Below the pieces are notes generated by a model. That model was not told the origin of the DNA and ran no database searches. It saw only the letters and a program-made list of their open reading frames with translations. The position numbers and the translations under genes were made by a program. A stretch of 64,000 nt of DNA from Nitratireductor soli (lineage in GTDB: Bacteria > Pseudomonadota > Alphaproteobacteria > Rhizobiales > Rhizobiaceae): positions 310,001-374,000 of the forward strand of contig NZ_LFVY01000001.1 in assembly GCF_001050155.1 (NCBI RefSeq). Reading direction: 5' to 3'. The first letter of the stretch is position 1, and the number at the start of each line of letters is the position of its first letter. Shown here piece after piece: positions 19,411 through 27,788 of the stretch.

Positions 19411-19851
19411 CTAGCGCTGGTATTTGACGAACGGCGTCGGCTTTGCCAGGCGGTCGTAGAGGCGGCGCGCTGTTTCGTTGAAGTCCTGGGTCAGCCAGTA
19501 GGTCTGCGAGGCTTCGTGCCGGTCGGCTTCGGCATAGACGGCCTCGATCAGCCGGCGGCCAACACCCCGGCCACGGATGTCGGGGTCGGCGAACAGGTCC
19601 TGCATATAGCAACGAGGGTTCCAGTTCGACGTCGAGTAGACGAAGAAATAATGGGCGAAGCCGACAAGTTGCCCATCCAACTCGGCGGCGAAACCGTATG
19701 GTTCGCGGTCGGGCTGCAGCAATTCGCCCCAAAGCCTTCGCGTGACGCGATCCTCGACCGTGCGTCGATAGAAGACGTTGTAGGCTTGCCAGAGACCGAC
19801 CCAGCGGTCCCGGTCGCCGGCGTTCAGGCGGCGGATGGTGGTGGCGGACAC
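19411..19851 (-). CDS. GNAT acetyltransferase, copy 2
   Basis: A 146-residue GNAT protein, paralogous to the next gene. The acetyl-CoA loop is DIRGRGVGRRLIEAVY and the tail NETARRLYDRLAKPTPFVKYQR. I chose the GTG at 19851 because GGGGGGAG lies about 6 bases upstream and the resulting start (SATTIRRL) aligns with the start of copy 1 (TDITIRPL). A GTG at 19878 would add nine residues. Substrate is unknown; related proteins acetylate small amines or peptides. Confidence 0.88.
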   Translation of the reverse strand: MSATTIRRLNAGDRDRWVGLWQAYNVFYRRTVEDRVTRRLWGELLQPDREPYGFAAELDGQLVGFAHYFFVYSTSNWNPRCYMQDLFADPDIRGRGVGRRLIEAVYAEADRHEASQTYWLTQDFNETARRLYDRLAKPTPFVKYQR

Positions 19852-19972
19852 GATGCACTCCCCCCATTTCAGCGACACTCAGCTTCCCGCCGTATTCCGC
19901 TTTCGGCAAGGACCACGGACCGTAGAGCCTTGCGCCTGTCCGGCGACCTTGGCGACCTGGCGACCTGAAGGG

Positions 19973-20524
19973 TCATTGTCCGCCGCTCCAGACTTTCTTG
20001 AAGGCGAAGCCGGTGAGGCCCGATGCGAGGATCGCCGCGACCACGTCGCCGCGCAGGAAGATATCGCCACGCGGCAGGCGCGAAAGCTTGAACGCCGGAC
20101 CCGCTTCCTTGACGTTCGGTCGGAACGCGTAGCGGGTGATGTCCAGGATGTCGGTGCCGAGTGTGAAATAATGGATTTCCGACCGCTCCTCGTCGAGTGC
20201 GTCGACGAGGTGGTGGACATGGACGTAGTCGAGCTGTGGATACGGCGTGCCGCGCACCGGCACGTATTGGGCGGCCGCGCCGATCAGCGGCTCGATCAGG
20301 GCGCGGGCGGCGGGCTTCACCACGAGGCCGTGGCTTCCCATCCAGGGCGCATCGACGGGCTGGAAGGACCGAGCGTCGCTTTCCGGCACGTGAATTGCCC
20401 GAATTGGCCTCCGCCACCAGGGGATGCGCCTGGCGCCGGCGCCCAGCATCTTCTCCAGTTCCCGGTGGTGGTCCACCACCACCCATTCGCCGTCCTCTGG
20501 CGGGATCGGAACGAAAATTTCCAT
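19973..20524 (-). CDS. Imm11/DUF1629-like protein (orphan immunity candidate)
   Basis: A 183-residue soluble protein. The second half (LDYVHVHHLVDALDEERSE at about residue 98, then LSRLPRGDIFLRGDVVAAI, and an LTGFAFKKVW ending) matches my recollection of DUF1629/Imm11, an immunity-protein family of polymorphic toxin systems, with the VDALDEERSE motif the clearest. The first half is divergent. No polymorphic toxin, Rhs or T6SS gene is within the window. It lies between the moxR and GNAT genes on the same strand. The family call is tentative. Profile comparison would settle it. Confidence 0.6.
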   Translation of the reverse strand: MEIFVPIPPEDGEWVVVDHHRELEKMLGAGARRIPWWRRPIRAIHVPESDARSFQPVDAPWMGSHGLVVKPAARALIEPLIGAAAQYVPVRGTPYPQLDYVHVHHLVDALDEERSEIHYFTLGTDILDITRYAFRPNVKEAGPAFKLSRLPRGDIFLRGDVVAAILASGLTGFAFKKVWSGGQ

Positions 20525-20543
20525 GGGTTCGCCGGGCCTGCGC

Positions 20544-21380
20544 CTACTGCCGCCTGGCCATGAAGGCCAGCTTCTCGAACAGATGCACGTCCTGCTCGTT
20601 CTTCAACAGCGCGCCGTGCAGTTTCGGCAGGGCGTTCCTGGCGTCGGCGCGCAAATCCTCGGGCGCCACGTCGTCGGCGACCAGGAGCCTGATCCAGTCG
20701 AGCGCTTCGGAGGTGGAGGGTTTCTTCTTCAGGCCTGACACGTCGCGGATCTCGTAGAATTGCGTGAGCGCCGCCGAAACCAGCTTCTGCTTGATGCCCG
20801 GATAGTGAACCTCGACGATTTGCGCCAGCGTATCGGCGTCGGGGAAGCGGATATAGTGGAAGAAGCAGCGGCGCAGGAAGGCGTCGGGCAGCTCCTTCTC
20901 GTTGTTGGAGGTGATGATGACGATCGGGCGGATGTCGGCGCGCACCGTCTCGCCGGTCTCGTAGACGAAGAACTCCATCTTATCGAGTTCCTGCAGCAGG
21001 TCGTTGGGGAACTCGATGTCGGCCTTGTCGATCTCGTCGATCAAAAGCACGGTCTTTCTGCCGGCGGAAAAAGCTTCCCACAGCTTGCCGCGCTTGATGT
21101 AGTTTCTGATGTCGTTGAAGCGCTCGTCGCCCAACTGGCTGTCGCGCAGGCGCGAGACGGCGTCATACTCGTAGAGCCCCTGCTGTGCGCGGGTCGTGGA
21201 CTTGACGTGCCACTCGATCAGGTCGAGGCCGAGGCTTGCGGCCACCTGGCGCGCCAGCTCGGTTTTCCCGGTGCCGGGCTCGCCCTTCACCAGCAGAGGC
21301 CGCTCCAGGGCGATTGCCGCGTTGACGGCCACCATCAGATCCTTGTCGGCGACGTAATCCGCCGTGCCTTCAAAACGCAT
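20544..21380 (-). CDS. MoxR-family AAA+ ATPase
   Basis: A 278-residue AAA+ ATPase of the MoxR class. Walker A is GEPGTGKTELARQ (about residues 33-45), Walker B is LLIDEIDKAD, sensor-type IITSNNEKELPDAFLRRC follows, and the C-terminal lid region ends the protein. MoxR ATPases partner VWA proteins to remodel or load cofactors into target enzymes. The VWA gene at 16618 is the expected partner. A longer reading to 21530 exists, but the ATG at 21380 starts the family-typical MRFEGTADYV and is preferred. The 6S RNA gene lies upstream on the opposite strand. Confidence 0.92.
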   Translation of the reverse strand: MRFEGTADYVADKDLMVAVNAAIALERPLLVKGEPGTGKTELARQVAASLGLDLIEWHVKSTTRAQQGLYEYDAVSRLRDSQLGDERFNDIRNYIKRGKLWEAFSAGRKTVLLIDEIDKADIEFPNDLLQELDKMEFFVYETGETVRADIRPIVIITSNNEKELPDAFLRRCFFHYIRFPDADTLAQIVEVHYPGIKQKLVSAALTQFYEIRDVSGLKKKPSTSEALDWIRLLVADDVAPEDLRADARNALPKLHGALLKNEQDVHLFEKLAFMARRQ

Positions 21381-21490
21381 GCGCTCCAATCCTTCGGGCT
21401 TTTCGTGACGAAACTCCCCGGCGAAACTATGGGGTGAAAATAGCCAGCGCAAGGGTGCGAATGCCACTGGCGGAGCATCGGGCGGAGGCC

Positions 21491-21496
21491 TATATT
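21491..21496 (+). promoter_or_regulatory. Candidate -10 element of 6S RNA gene
   Basis: TATATT lies about 25 bases before the expected 5' end of 6S RNA. A matching -35 box was not clear. Confidence 0.35.
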
Positions 21497-21519
21497 GGGT
21501 TAGCGGTCTGCGCTTCCCG

Positions 21520-21667
21520 ACAGGAAACATTTCCCCGGGGCCTTATCGATCCTTAAGGGAGCTGTCCCTGGTCTTGCCCGTGGGCTTGGCCACACGGCAC
21601 CCACCTACTGTGTAGGTTCCCGGGATCGACATTCCATCGGTTGTCGTGGATCGCCATCTTTCTTTTT
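21520..21667 (+). ncRNA. ssrS: 6S RNA
   Basis: 6S RNA mimics an open promoter and binds sigma70-RNA polymerase. The sequence contains the alphaproteobacterial 6S landmarks in order: TTTCCCCGGGGC, CTTAAGGGAGCTGTCCCTGG, GCCCGTGGGC, CACACGGCACCCACCTACTG, TAGGTTCCCGGGATCGAC, and TCGGTTGTCGTGGATCGCC, ending in a T-rich run at about 21660-21668. The two strands of the central bubble (CTGTCCC and GTTCCCGGG arms) face each other. The gene immediately precedes ygfA, the conserved neighbour in many proteobacteria. The exact ends are estimates. Confidence 0.88.
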
Positions 21668-21776
21668 TCGACATGCGCCCCAACGGGCTTTTCTGCCGGT
21701 GCCGCCTGGCATATCGTCGGGACATGTCGAGCCCTTTCACACCCTCTCTGTCCCCGGCAATCGGCTCCCACCCGGC

Positions 21777-22352
21777 ATGACCGAAGCAAAGAAGACGCTG
21801 CGCCAGGAAGCGCTTGCCCGGCGCGATGCGCTGGATCCCGCCTGGCGCGCGCAGACAGCACTGGCGCTCGCGGATTGTGCCGTTCGCCTTGATCCAGCGC
21901 CCGGCACTGTTGTCTCCGGCTTCTGGCCGATGCGCTCGGAAGTGGATGTGCGTCCCCTGATGGAAGCGCTGGCCGAGCGTGGGGCCAGGCTTTGCCTGCC
22001 GGCCATTCTCGACAAGACGACCATCGTCTTTCGCGAATTCCTGCGCGATGCGGCGCTCGTCGACATGGGTTTCGGCACACAGGGACCGGGCGAGGGCGCG
22101 GCCGAACTCGATCCCGACGTGATGCTGGTGCCGCTGGCCGCCTTCGACGGGCGGGGCCATCGCATCGGCTACGGCGCGGGCTACTATGACCGGGCGATCG
22201 CCCGGCTGCAGGCGAAACGCCGTGCACCACGGCTGATCGGCATCGCCTTCGATTGCCAGGAGGTCGGGCACGTGCCCGAGGAGCCGCATGACGTCGCGCT
22301 TGGTGAAATCCTCACAGAAAGCGGCTTGCGCCGCTTCGCATCCGCCTTATAG
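21777..22352 (+). CDS. ygfA: 5-formyltetrahydrofolate cyclo-ligase
   Basis: YgfA converts 5-formyl-THF to 5,10-methenyl-THF using ATP, recycling folate. The 191-residue protein has KKTLRQEALARRDAL at its start and the phosphate/ATP motifs VSGFWPMRSEVDV and GRGHRIGYGAGYYDRAI, which are diagnostic. I chose ATG at 21777 over an upstream in-frame ATG at 21699, because the latter lies within the 6S RNA-ygfA spacer and adds a non-conserved leader. 6S RNA upstream often shares a transcript with ygfA, so expression may be linked to growth phase. Confidence 0.92.
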   Translation: MTEAKKTLRQEALARRDALDPAWRAQTALALADCAVRLDPAPGTVVSGFWPMRSEVDVRPLMEALAERGARLCLPAILDKTTIVFREFLRDAALVDMGFGTQGPGEGAAELDPDVMLVPLAAFDGRGHRIGYGAGYYDRAIARLQAKRRAPRLIGIAFDCQEVGHVPEEPHDVALGEILTESGLRRFASAL

Positions 22353-22361
22353 AACCGTTCC

Positions 22362-23186
22362 ATGCGATTTCTGTTTCTTGGCGACATGGTGGGACGGTCG
22401 GGCCGGATGGCGGTGTGGGAGCAATTGCCCGGACTGATCTCCGATCTCAAGCTCGATTTCGTGGTGGTGAACGGCGAGAACGCCGCCGGCGGTTTCGGCA
22501 TCACCGAGGATATTTTCAGAAGCACGCTGGATGCCGGCGCCGATGTGGTGACGACCGGCAATCATGTGTGGGACCAGCGCGAGGCGTTGACCTTTGCGCC
22601 GCGCGAGGAGCGCTTCCTGCGCCCGGCCAATTTTCCCAAGGGCACGCCGGGCAAGGGATCGGGCGTCTACATCGCCCGCAACGGCGCGCGCGTGCTGGTG
22701 TCCAACATCATGGGCCGCGTCTTCATGCATCCAGAACTGGACGATCCGTTCGCCTGCGCCGAAGACGTGCTGGCCGCCTGTCCGCTTGGCGAGCAGGCGG
22801 ATGCGGTCATCATCGATTTTCATGCCGAGGCGACCTCGGAGAAGATGTGCTTCGGCCATTTTGTCGATGGCCGGGCGAGCCTCGTCGTCGGCACGCACAC
22901 CCACCAACCGACCGCCGACCACCAGATCCTCAACAACGGCACCGGCTATCTTTCGGATGCCGGCATGTGCGGCGATTATGATTCGTCGCTGGGCATGGAC
23001 AAGGACGAACCGCTCAACCGCTTCACAGCGAAAGTGCCGAAGGGCCGCTTCGAGGCGGCCAACGGGCCGGCGACGATCTGCGGCCTGGGTGTCGAGATAT
23101 CCGACAGCACCGGGCTGACGGAGAAAATCGCTCCGCTCAGGATCGGCCCGCGCCTCGAGGAAACCGTTCCTGCCTTCTGGCGTTGA
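22362..23186 (+). CDS. YmdB-family metallophosphoesterase
   Basis: A 274-residue cytoplasmic metallophosphoesterase of the TIGR00282/YmdB family. The metal-binding motifs are FLGDMVGRSGR at the start, NGENAAGG, TTGNHVWD, VIIDFHAEATSE and GTHTHQPTAD. In Bacillus the homologue hydrolyses cyclic nucleotides and affects biofilm decisions. That role is not proven in rhizobia. The start is 9 bases after the ygfA stop, so the two are cotranscribed. Confidence 0.92.
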   Translation: MRFLFLGDMVGRSGRMAVWEQLPGLISDLKLDFVVVNGENAAGGFGITEDIFRSTLDAGADVVTTGNHVWDQREALTFAPREERFLRPANFPKGTPGKGSGVYIARNGARVLVSNIMGRVFMHPELDDPFACAEDVLAACPLGEQADAVIIDFHAEATSEKMCFGHFVDGRASLVVGTHTHQPTADHQILNNGTGYLSDAGMCGDYDSSLGMDKDEPLNRFTAKVPKGRFEAANGPATICGLGVEISDSTGLTEKIAPLRIGPRLEETVPAFWR

Positions 23187-23253
23187 CGCTGGGGGTCCGC
23201 GTCCCTAACTCTGCGGGACTGTTTTATAGCAACTGCCAGCGAGGGGTGCTGCC

Positions 23254-24024
23254 ATGGAATGGCTTGCCGGTCATTTTGAGTTCGTTTCCAGCCCGGAAGC
23301 CTGGGTCGCCCTGGTCACTCTGGTGGTGCTTGAGATCGTGCTCGGCATCGACAATCTGATCTTCATTTCGATCCTGACCAACAAGTTGCCCAAGGAGCAG
23401 CAGAAGATGGCGCGGCGGCTGGGCATCGGCGCGGCGCTGATCCTGCGCCTGGTGTTGCTTGCTACCATCTCGATCATCGTCCAACTGACGGAGCCGGTGC
23501 TCGAACTGTTCGACCACGGGTTCTCCTGGCGCGACCTGATCCTGATCACCGGTGGCCTGTTCCTCGTCTGGAAGGCGACCAAGGAGATCCATCATTCGGT
23601 CGATCCCGATGACGGCAAGGAAAACATGGTGGGCGGCAAGATCACCATGGGGATCGGCGCGGCCATCTTCCAGATCCTGCTGCTAGACTTGGTGTTCTCC
23701 ATCGATTCGATTATCACCGCCGTCGGCATGACCGACGAGATCGCTATCATGTTCATTGCCGTGATCGCCGCCGTGACGGTGATGCTGATCGCCGCCGAGC
23801 CGCTGTCGCGCTTCATTGCCGCCAACCCGACCGTCGTCATGCTGGCGCTCGGCTTCCTGCTGATGATCGGCATGACGCTGATCGCCGATGGCATGGGCTT
23901 CCACGTGCCGAAGGGCTACATCTACGTCGCCATGGGCTTCTCGGCGCTGGTCGAGGGGCTCAACATGCTGGCGCGCCGCAAGCGGGCGCGCGACAAGGCG
24001 TTGGCGGAGGACGCGCACGAATAG
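23254..24024 (+). CDS. TerC-family membrane protein
   Basis: A 256-residue integral membrane protein of the TerC family with about seven hydrophobic segments. The signature is [18 protein letters not shown] in the first helix and [18 protein letters not shown] in the second half, with the paired acidic residues of the family (GIDN and SIDS). TerC proteins are implicated in metal ion export, notably manganese, during protein metalation; the metal here is unknown. A hairpin terminator follows at 24026. Confidence 0.9.
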   Translation: MEWLAGHFEFVSSPEAWVALVTLVVLEIVLGIDNLIFISILTNKLPKEQQKMARRLGIGAALILRLVLLATISIIVQLTEPVLELFDHGFSWRDLILITGGLFLVWKATKEIHHSVDPDDGKENMVGGKITMGIGAAIFQILLLDLVFSIDSIITAVGMTDEIAIMFIAVIAAVTVMLIAAEPLSRFIAANPTVVMLALGFLLMIGMTLIADGMGFHVPKGYIYVAMGFSALVEGLNMLARRKRARDKALAEDAHE

Positions 24025-24025
24025 A

Positions 24026-24054
24026 GAAAAAGGGAGGTTCGGCCTCCCTTTTTC
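24026..24054. terminator. Bidirectional terminator after terC
   Basis: The stem AAAAGGGAGG-TTCGG-CCTCCCTTTTT is flanked by A and T runs and separates convergent terC (+) and hxlR (-). It should work both ways. Confidence 0.85.
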
Positions 24055-24083
24055 ATTTCCGGTCGTGTTTGCGATCGGCCCGG

Positions 24084-24428
24084 TCAGGCGTTCTCGATGT
24101 TGCGGGCGATGATTGCGGCGCCGTGCTTGTGTCCCCAATTGGCCAGCGGCGTCAGCGCTTCGTCGAGGGATTTGCCGAGTTCGGTGGCGGAATACTCGAC
24201 CCTCGGCGGCACCTGATGAAACACCTCGCGGTGAACCAGACCATCGCTCTCCATTTCACGCAATTGCTGGATCAGCATTTTCTCGCTGATGTCGGGAACG
24301 AGCCGCTTCAATTCACCGAAGCGGCGCGGCTCGGTGTGCACCAGCCACAGGAGGAGGGCTTTCCATTTGCCGCCGATCACCTGGAAGGCCGGCCCGAGGC
24401 CGCAACTTTCTGGTTGGAATTTTGCCAT
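24084..24428 (-). CDS. HxlR-family transcriptional regulator
   Basis: A 114-residue winged-helix regulator. CGLGPAFQVIGGKWKALLLWLV is the conserved HxlR opening (Cys followed by P and the WK motif), then RRFGELKRLVPDISEKMLIQQLREME. The ATG at 24428 is preceded by GAGGA at 5 bases, so I preferred it to an in-frame TTG at 24440. It is divergent from a glutathione S-transferase gene and probably controls it and itself. Repeats at 24445-24480 are candidate operators. HxlR members often respond to electrophiles, which suits a GST target (inference). Confidence 0.9.
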   Translation of the reverse strand: MAKFQPESCGLGPAFQVIGGKWKALLLWLVHTEPRRFGELKRLVPDISEKMLIQQLREMESDGLVHREVFHQVPPRVEYSATELGKSLDEALTPLANWGHKHGAAIIARNIENA

Positions 24429-24444
24429 GGAATTCCTCAATTCT

Positions 24445-24480
24445 TACCGAAAGGTCGGTACCTTACAAAATAGTCGGTAC
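24445..24480. promoter_or_regulatory. Candidate HxlR operator
   Basis: TACCGA-AAGG-TCGGTA (24445-24460) is a perfect inverted repeat, and the half TCGGTAC recurs at 24474-24480, 19 bases on, about two helical turns. They sit between divergent hxlR and GST genes. Confidence 0.55.
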
Positions 24481-24567
24481 TTGCCGAATGGCAAGCGGTG
24501 CTTAGATTTGCCGAACCGTCGGGCGGGATCAACCGCTTCATCGTTCACAACATTCAGGACCCCAATC

Positions 24568-25272
24568 ATGGAACCAGTTCTCTTCTATGGCGTGCCGCAT
24601 GGCTGCTCATTCGGCTCGATCGTCGCGCTGGAGTGGCTTGGCCAGCCCTATCGGCTCGGCCGCATCGACATGCTTTCCAAGCCCGACAGCGCCGTCTTCG
24701 CCAAGATCAGCCCGCTCGGCGCCACGCCGGCGCTTCTGCTGGAGGACGGAGAACCGCTGACGGAAAGCCTCGCCATCATGTACAATCTGGCCAAGCGCGA
24801 TTTCGCCCGCGGGCTCGGTTTCTCGCAGGAAACGCGTGAATTCGACCGGCTGAACAGTGTGTTGTCCTTCCTGCACACGGATTTCCATTCCGCCTTCGCG
24901 CCGGCGTGGCATGCCTTCAAGCTCGATGAGGGGGCGCCGGAGCGGGAGGTGCTGCGCGCGACGGCGCGTGACAGTGCGGCGCGGTGCTATGCACGGCTGC
25001 AGGAGATGGTTGACGGGCGCGACTGGCTGGTGGGTGACGCCCGCACGGTTGCCGATGCCTATTTCGTCGGCATCGCCCGATGGGGCGAGGATCTTGGCCT
25101 GTTCGACCTGGAGAAGGAGTATCCGCGCCTTCATGCCTACCGGCAGAAGCTCGAGGCTGATCCGGGTGTCATTTTCGCCCACGCGATCGAGGACGGCAAG
25201 CCCGCCAAAACCAGCGGCGGCTTCCTCGGCCATGTCGAGCTCGATGCGTTGACGCCGCGCCTGGCGGCGTGA
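24568..25272 (+). CDS. Glutathione S-transferase family protein
   Basis: A 234-residue cytosolic GST-like protein. The thioredoxin-fold N-terminal domain has FYGVPHGCSFGSIVALEWLG with a serine/cysteine active-site region, PLGATPALLLEDGEPLTES (the cis-Pro and gamma-glutamyl-binding motif) and a helical C-terminal domain with VGDARTVADAYFVGIARW. The start is ATG 24568, giving MEPVLFYGV; the frame is open further upstream but without family support. Substrate unknown. The divergent HxlR gene is its probable regulator. Confidence 0.88.
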   Translation: MEPVLFYGVPHGCSFGSIVALEWLGQPYRLGRIDMLSKPDSAVFAKISPLGATPALLLEDGEPLTESLAIMYNLAKRDFARGLGFSQETREFDRLNSVLSFLHTDFHSAFAPAWHAFKLDEGAPEREVLRATARDSAARCYARLQEMVDGRDWLVGDARTVADAYFVGIARWGEDLGLFDLEKEYPRLHAYRQKLEADPGVIFAHAIEDGKPAKTSGGFLGHVELDALTPRLAA

Positions 25273-25279
25273 GACGGTA

Positions 25280-25303
25280 CCCCTCCCGCCTGCGCGGGAG
25301 GGG
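25280..25303. terminator. Hairpin between GST and hydrolase genes
   Basis: CCCCTCCCGC-CTGC-GCGGGAGGGG has 10-base arms between two convergent stop codons. It lacks a long T run, so it may be a weak terminator. Confidence 0.6.
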
Positions 25304-25305
25304 TT

Positions 25306-26121
25306 TCACACGCCCTGCAGAATGATGATGGTCGGCCTTCTCGGCAGCGTGTCGAGGGATACGGCGATGCTGCGCGTATCGCGGAAGTCCAGGTCGAAGC
25401 CTTCGCCCATGCGGCCCGTAAAGGCGCTGAGCGGCGTGGCGTGGCGGTGCATCGGCAGGATCACCGAGGACGAGAGCCGCCTGGCGATCTCGCTCATGCC
25501 GTCCAGCGAAAGCGTCAGCCCGCCATCGACTGGCACCATCAGCACGTCGAGCCGGCCGATCGCCGCATAATGCGTGTCCTCCAGCTGGTGGTGCAGGTGG
25601 CCGAGATGGCCGATGCACAGGCCGGCGACCTCGAAGATGAAGATCGAATTGGCGTCGGCCTCCATCGCGCCATAGCGGCGGATGTCGGTGGTCACGTTGC
25701 GGATGTAGACGTCATCGACAAGCAGGGAATGCCTGGCCTGGCCGCCTTCCGGGTTCCAGCCGGGCAGCACATGCTCGATGGCCGGATCCGGGTTCATGGT
25801 GAAATGGGTTCCGTGCGCCTTGTTCATGGTGACGACGCGCGGCGAGAAGCTCGTTCCATACGCGCCGGAAAAATCGGTGGCGATGGTGACGCCGGCCGGC
25901 GTCTCGATGATGTAGGTGGAGTGGCCGGCATAGGTGATGGTGACGGAGCCGGCGCTCGCCGCCGGCACGGCGAGGGAGGCGTAGATCACGTTCGGCAATG
26001 CGCGCGCCATGGCAAGGCAGGTGCTTGGTCGCTCGGTCTGGGCGTGGGCAACGGCAAGCGGCAGCATCAGGAACGACCATAGGATGGCAATGGTGCGGAA
26101 GGCGGTCATCGCGGCTGTCAT
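25306..26121 (-). CDS. Secreted UlaG-like metallo-beta-lactamase-fold hydrolase
   Basis: A 271-residue protein with an N-terminal signal peptide (hydrophobic [17 protein letters not shown], cleavage near residue 29) and an MBL-fold hydrolase of the UlaG/COG2220 type: [41 protein letters not shown] and PMHRHATPL. The HxHxDH motif of classical metallo-beta-lactamases is not seen, and the metal ligands are those of the UlaG subgroup. Start ATG at 26121 has GGGAG about 5 bases upstream. It lies divergent from yebC. Substrate unknown. Confidence 0.8.
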   Translation of the reverse strand: MTAAMTAFRTIAILWSFLMLPLAVAHAQTERPSTCLAMARALPNVIYASLAVPAASAGSVTITYAGHSTYIIETPAGVTIATDFSGAYGTSFSPRVVTMNKAHGTHFTMNPDPAIEHVLPGWNPEGGQARHSLLVDDVYIRNVTTDIRRYGAMEADANSIFIFEVAGLCIGHLGHLHHQLEDTHYAAIGRLDVLMVPVDGGLTLSLDGMSEIARRLSSSVILPMHRHATPLSAFTGRMGEGFDLDFRDTRSIAVSLDTLPRRPTIIILQGV

Positions 26122-26271
26122 GGGTATCTCCCGTTTCGGCAAGCAGGAATGGTCCGTCAAATCGCGTCCGCCCGCCAACGTCCATCGCTTGCGCTTCTGG
26201 ACGTTGGCAGGCATTTTCACTATAAGGCGCGGCAATTCCGATGTTTTCAAAAGTCCGTGAAAAGGAGCCCC

Positions 26272-27021
26272 ATGGCCGGTCATTCCCAATTCAAGAACAT
26301 CATGCACCGCAAGGGACGGCAGGATGCCGTCCGTTCGAAGATGTTTTCCAAGCTGGCGCGCGAAATCACCGTTGCCGCCAAGGCGGGACTGCCCGATCCG
26401 GACATGAACCCGCGCTTGCGCCTGGCCGTGCAGAACGCCAAGGCGCAGTCCATGCCGAAGGACAACATCGAGCGCGCCATCAAGAAGGCGTCCGGCGGCG
26501 ATGCGGAGAACTATGAGGAAGTGCGCTACGAGGGCTATGGTCCGGGCGGCGTCGCGCTCATCGTCGAGGCGCTGACCGACAACCGCAACCGCTCCGCCTC
26601 GAACGTCCGCGCCGCCTTTGCCAAGGCTGGCGGGGCAATGGGCGAAACGGGCTCCGTGTCCTTCATGTTCGACCGGGTGGGCGAGATCGTCTATCCGGTG
26701 AGCGCCGGCGATGCGGACAAGGTGATGGAAGCGGCCATCGAGGCCGGCGCCGAGGACGTGCAGTCCGACGAGAACGGGCATGTCATCATTTGCGGTTTCG
26801 AGGATATCGGCGAGGTCACTTCGGCGCTGGAAGCGTCGCTCGGCGAAGCCGAATCCGTCAAGGCGATCTGGCGTCCGCAGACCGGCACGCCGGTCGACGA
26901 GGACCGCGCCCAGTCGATCCTGAAGCTGGTCGCCACGCTGGAAGACGATGACGACGTGCAGAACGTCTATGCCAATTTCGAGGTCGACGACGAAACGCTG
27001 GCCAAGCTCAGCGCGGCCTGA
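26272..27021 (+). CDS. yebC: YebC/PmpR-family translation factor
   Basis: A 249-residue YebC/TACO1-family protein, known as a translation factor that relieves ribosome stalling on proline tracts, and formerly described as a transcription regulator. The start [18 protein letters not shown] and the motifs [26 protein letters not shown] (the family core) are unmistakable. The ATG at 26272 is chosen over an in-frame reading from 26149 because it begins the conserved MAGHSQ. It is followed 5 bases later by the SelW-like gene. Confidence 0.95.
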   Translation: MAGHSQFKNIMHRKGRQDAVRSKMFSKLAREITVAAKAGLPDPDMNPRLRLAVQNAKAQSMPKDNIERAIKKASGGDAENYEEVRYEGYGPGGVALIVEALTDNRNRSASNVRAAFAKAGGAMGETGSVSFMFDRVGEIVYPVSAGDADKVMEAAIEAGAEDVQSDENGHVIICGFEDIGEVTSALEASLGEAESVKAIWRPQTGTPVDEDRAQSILKLVATLEDDDDVQNVYANFEVDDETLAKLSAA

Positions 27022-27026
27022 CGCGG

Positions 27027-27326
27027 ATGAGCGAGCACCGCGTCGCGATCACCTATTGCACGCAGTGCCAATGGCTCCTGCGCTCGGCCTGGCTGGCGCA
27101 GGAGCTGCTCTCGACCTTTTCCATCGAGCTTGCCGAGGTCAGCCTCAAGCCCGGCACGGGCGGCATCTTCGAGGTGGCCTGCGACGGCGTGCTCATCTGG
27201 GAGCGCAAGCGCGATGGCGGCTTTCCCGAGGCCAAGGTGCTGAAGCAGCGCGTCCGCGATATCATCGACCCGGAGCGCGACCTCGGCCATATCGACAAGA
27301 CGGCAACAAAAAACCCGCCTGAGTGA
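27027..27326 (+). CDS. SelW/Rdx-type thioredoxin-fold protein
   Basis: A 99-residue Rdx-family protein (related to SelW/SelT/SelH). The redox motif is C11-T-Q-C14 (TYCTQCQWLL), with cysteine in place of the selenocysteine of mammalian SelW. The partner motif GTGGIFEV and LIWERKRDGGFPEAKVLKQ follow, as in the family. Physiological role is unknown. The last codons overlap the left stem of the terminator at 27308-27338. It is cotranscribed with yebC. Confidence 0.88.
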   Translation: MSEHRVAITYCTQCQWLLRSAWLAQELLSTFSIELAEVSLKPGTGGIFEVACDGVLIWERKRDGGFPEAKVLKQRVRDIIDPERDLGHIDKTATKNPPE

Positions 27327-27338
27327 GGCGGGTTTTTT
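27308..27338. terminator. Bidirectional terminator between SelW-like and rpmE
   Basis: AAAAAACCCGCCT-GAGTG-AGGCGGGTTTTTT has perfect 13-base arms. The left arm overlaps the last codons and stop of the + strand gene, and rpmE converges from the right. Confidence 0.92.
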
Positions 27339-27362
27339 GAAAGCTTGGCGATGAAGGACGGT

Positions 27363-27584
27363 TTAGATGCCGAGACCCTCGTAACGCTTCTTGAACTTCG
27401 ACACGCGGCCGCCGCGATCCATGAGCGACTGCTGGCCGCCGGTCCATGCCGGATGGGTGGACGGGTCGATGTCGAGCTGCAGCGTGGCGCCTTCCTTGCC
27501 CCAGGTGGAGCGCGTCTCGTACTCGGTGCCGTCTGTCATGACGACCTTGATGGTGTGGTAGTCGGGATGAATTTCGGCTTTCAT
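27363..27584 (-). CDS. rpmE: 50S ribosomal protein L31
   Basis: A 73-residue ribosomal protein, L31 type. The sequence starts [19 protein letters not shown] and contains [23 protein letters not shown] and [12 protein letters not shown]. It has no cysteines, so it lacks the zinc-binding CxxC pair of the metal form. Such cysteine-free copies are usual in alphaproteobacteria. The ATG at 27584 is preferred because the in-frame leader from 27641 has no homology to the family. It is divergent from the ABC exporter at 27789. Confidence 0.95.
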   Translation of the reverse strand: MKAEIHPDYHTIKVVMTDGTEYETRSTWGKEGATLQLDIDPSTHPAWTGGQQSLMDRGGRVSKFKKRYEGLGI

Positions 27585-27788
27585 CGGTCTGTCCTGAACT
27601 CTCTCGGGATGCCAATCGAACCCGCGTTGCGGCAATTGCACCCATCTTGAAAACTTGAAGCCGCGGCCAAGGAAGGCTACGGCTTCGGAAATGGTTGGCG
27701 TGCCTATACATCAGGCGTTCCGGCAAGACAAGGCTTGAGCGGGGCAGAATTTCTCCGCCTGGGCATGGCGTAGGCAGAAAGGCAGGCA

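Noticed and set aside
15358-24024. Tellurite-resistance (ter) cluster
   Set aside because: TerB-like and TerC-like genes are 7.4 kb apart and no TerD, TerA or TerZ gene is present.
27027-27326. Selenoprotein W with in-frame UGA
   Set aside because: The redox motif is CTQC with two cysteines, and there is no in-frame stop at that position.
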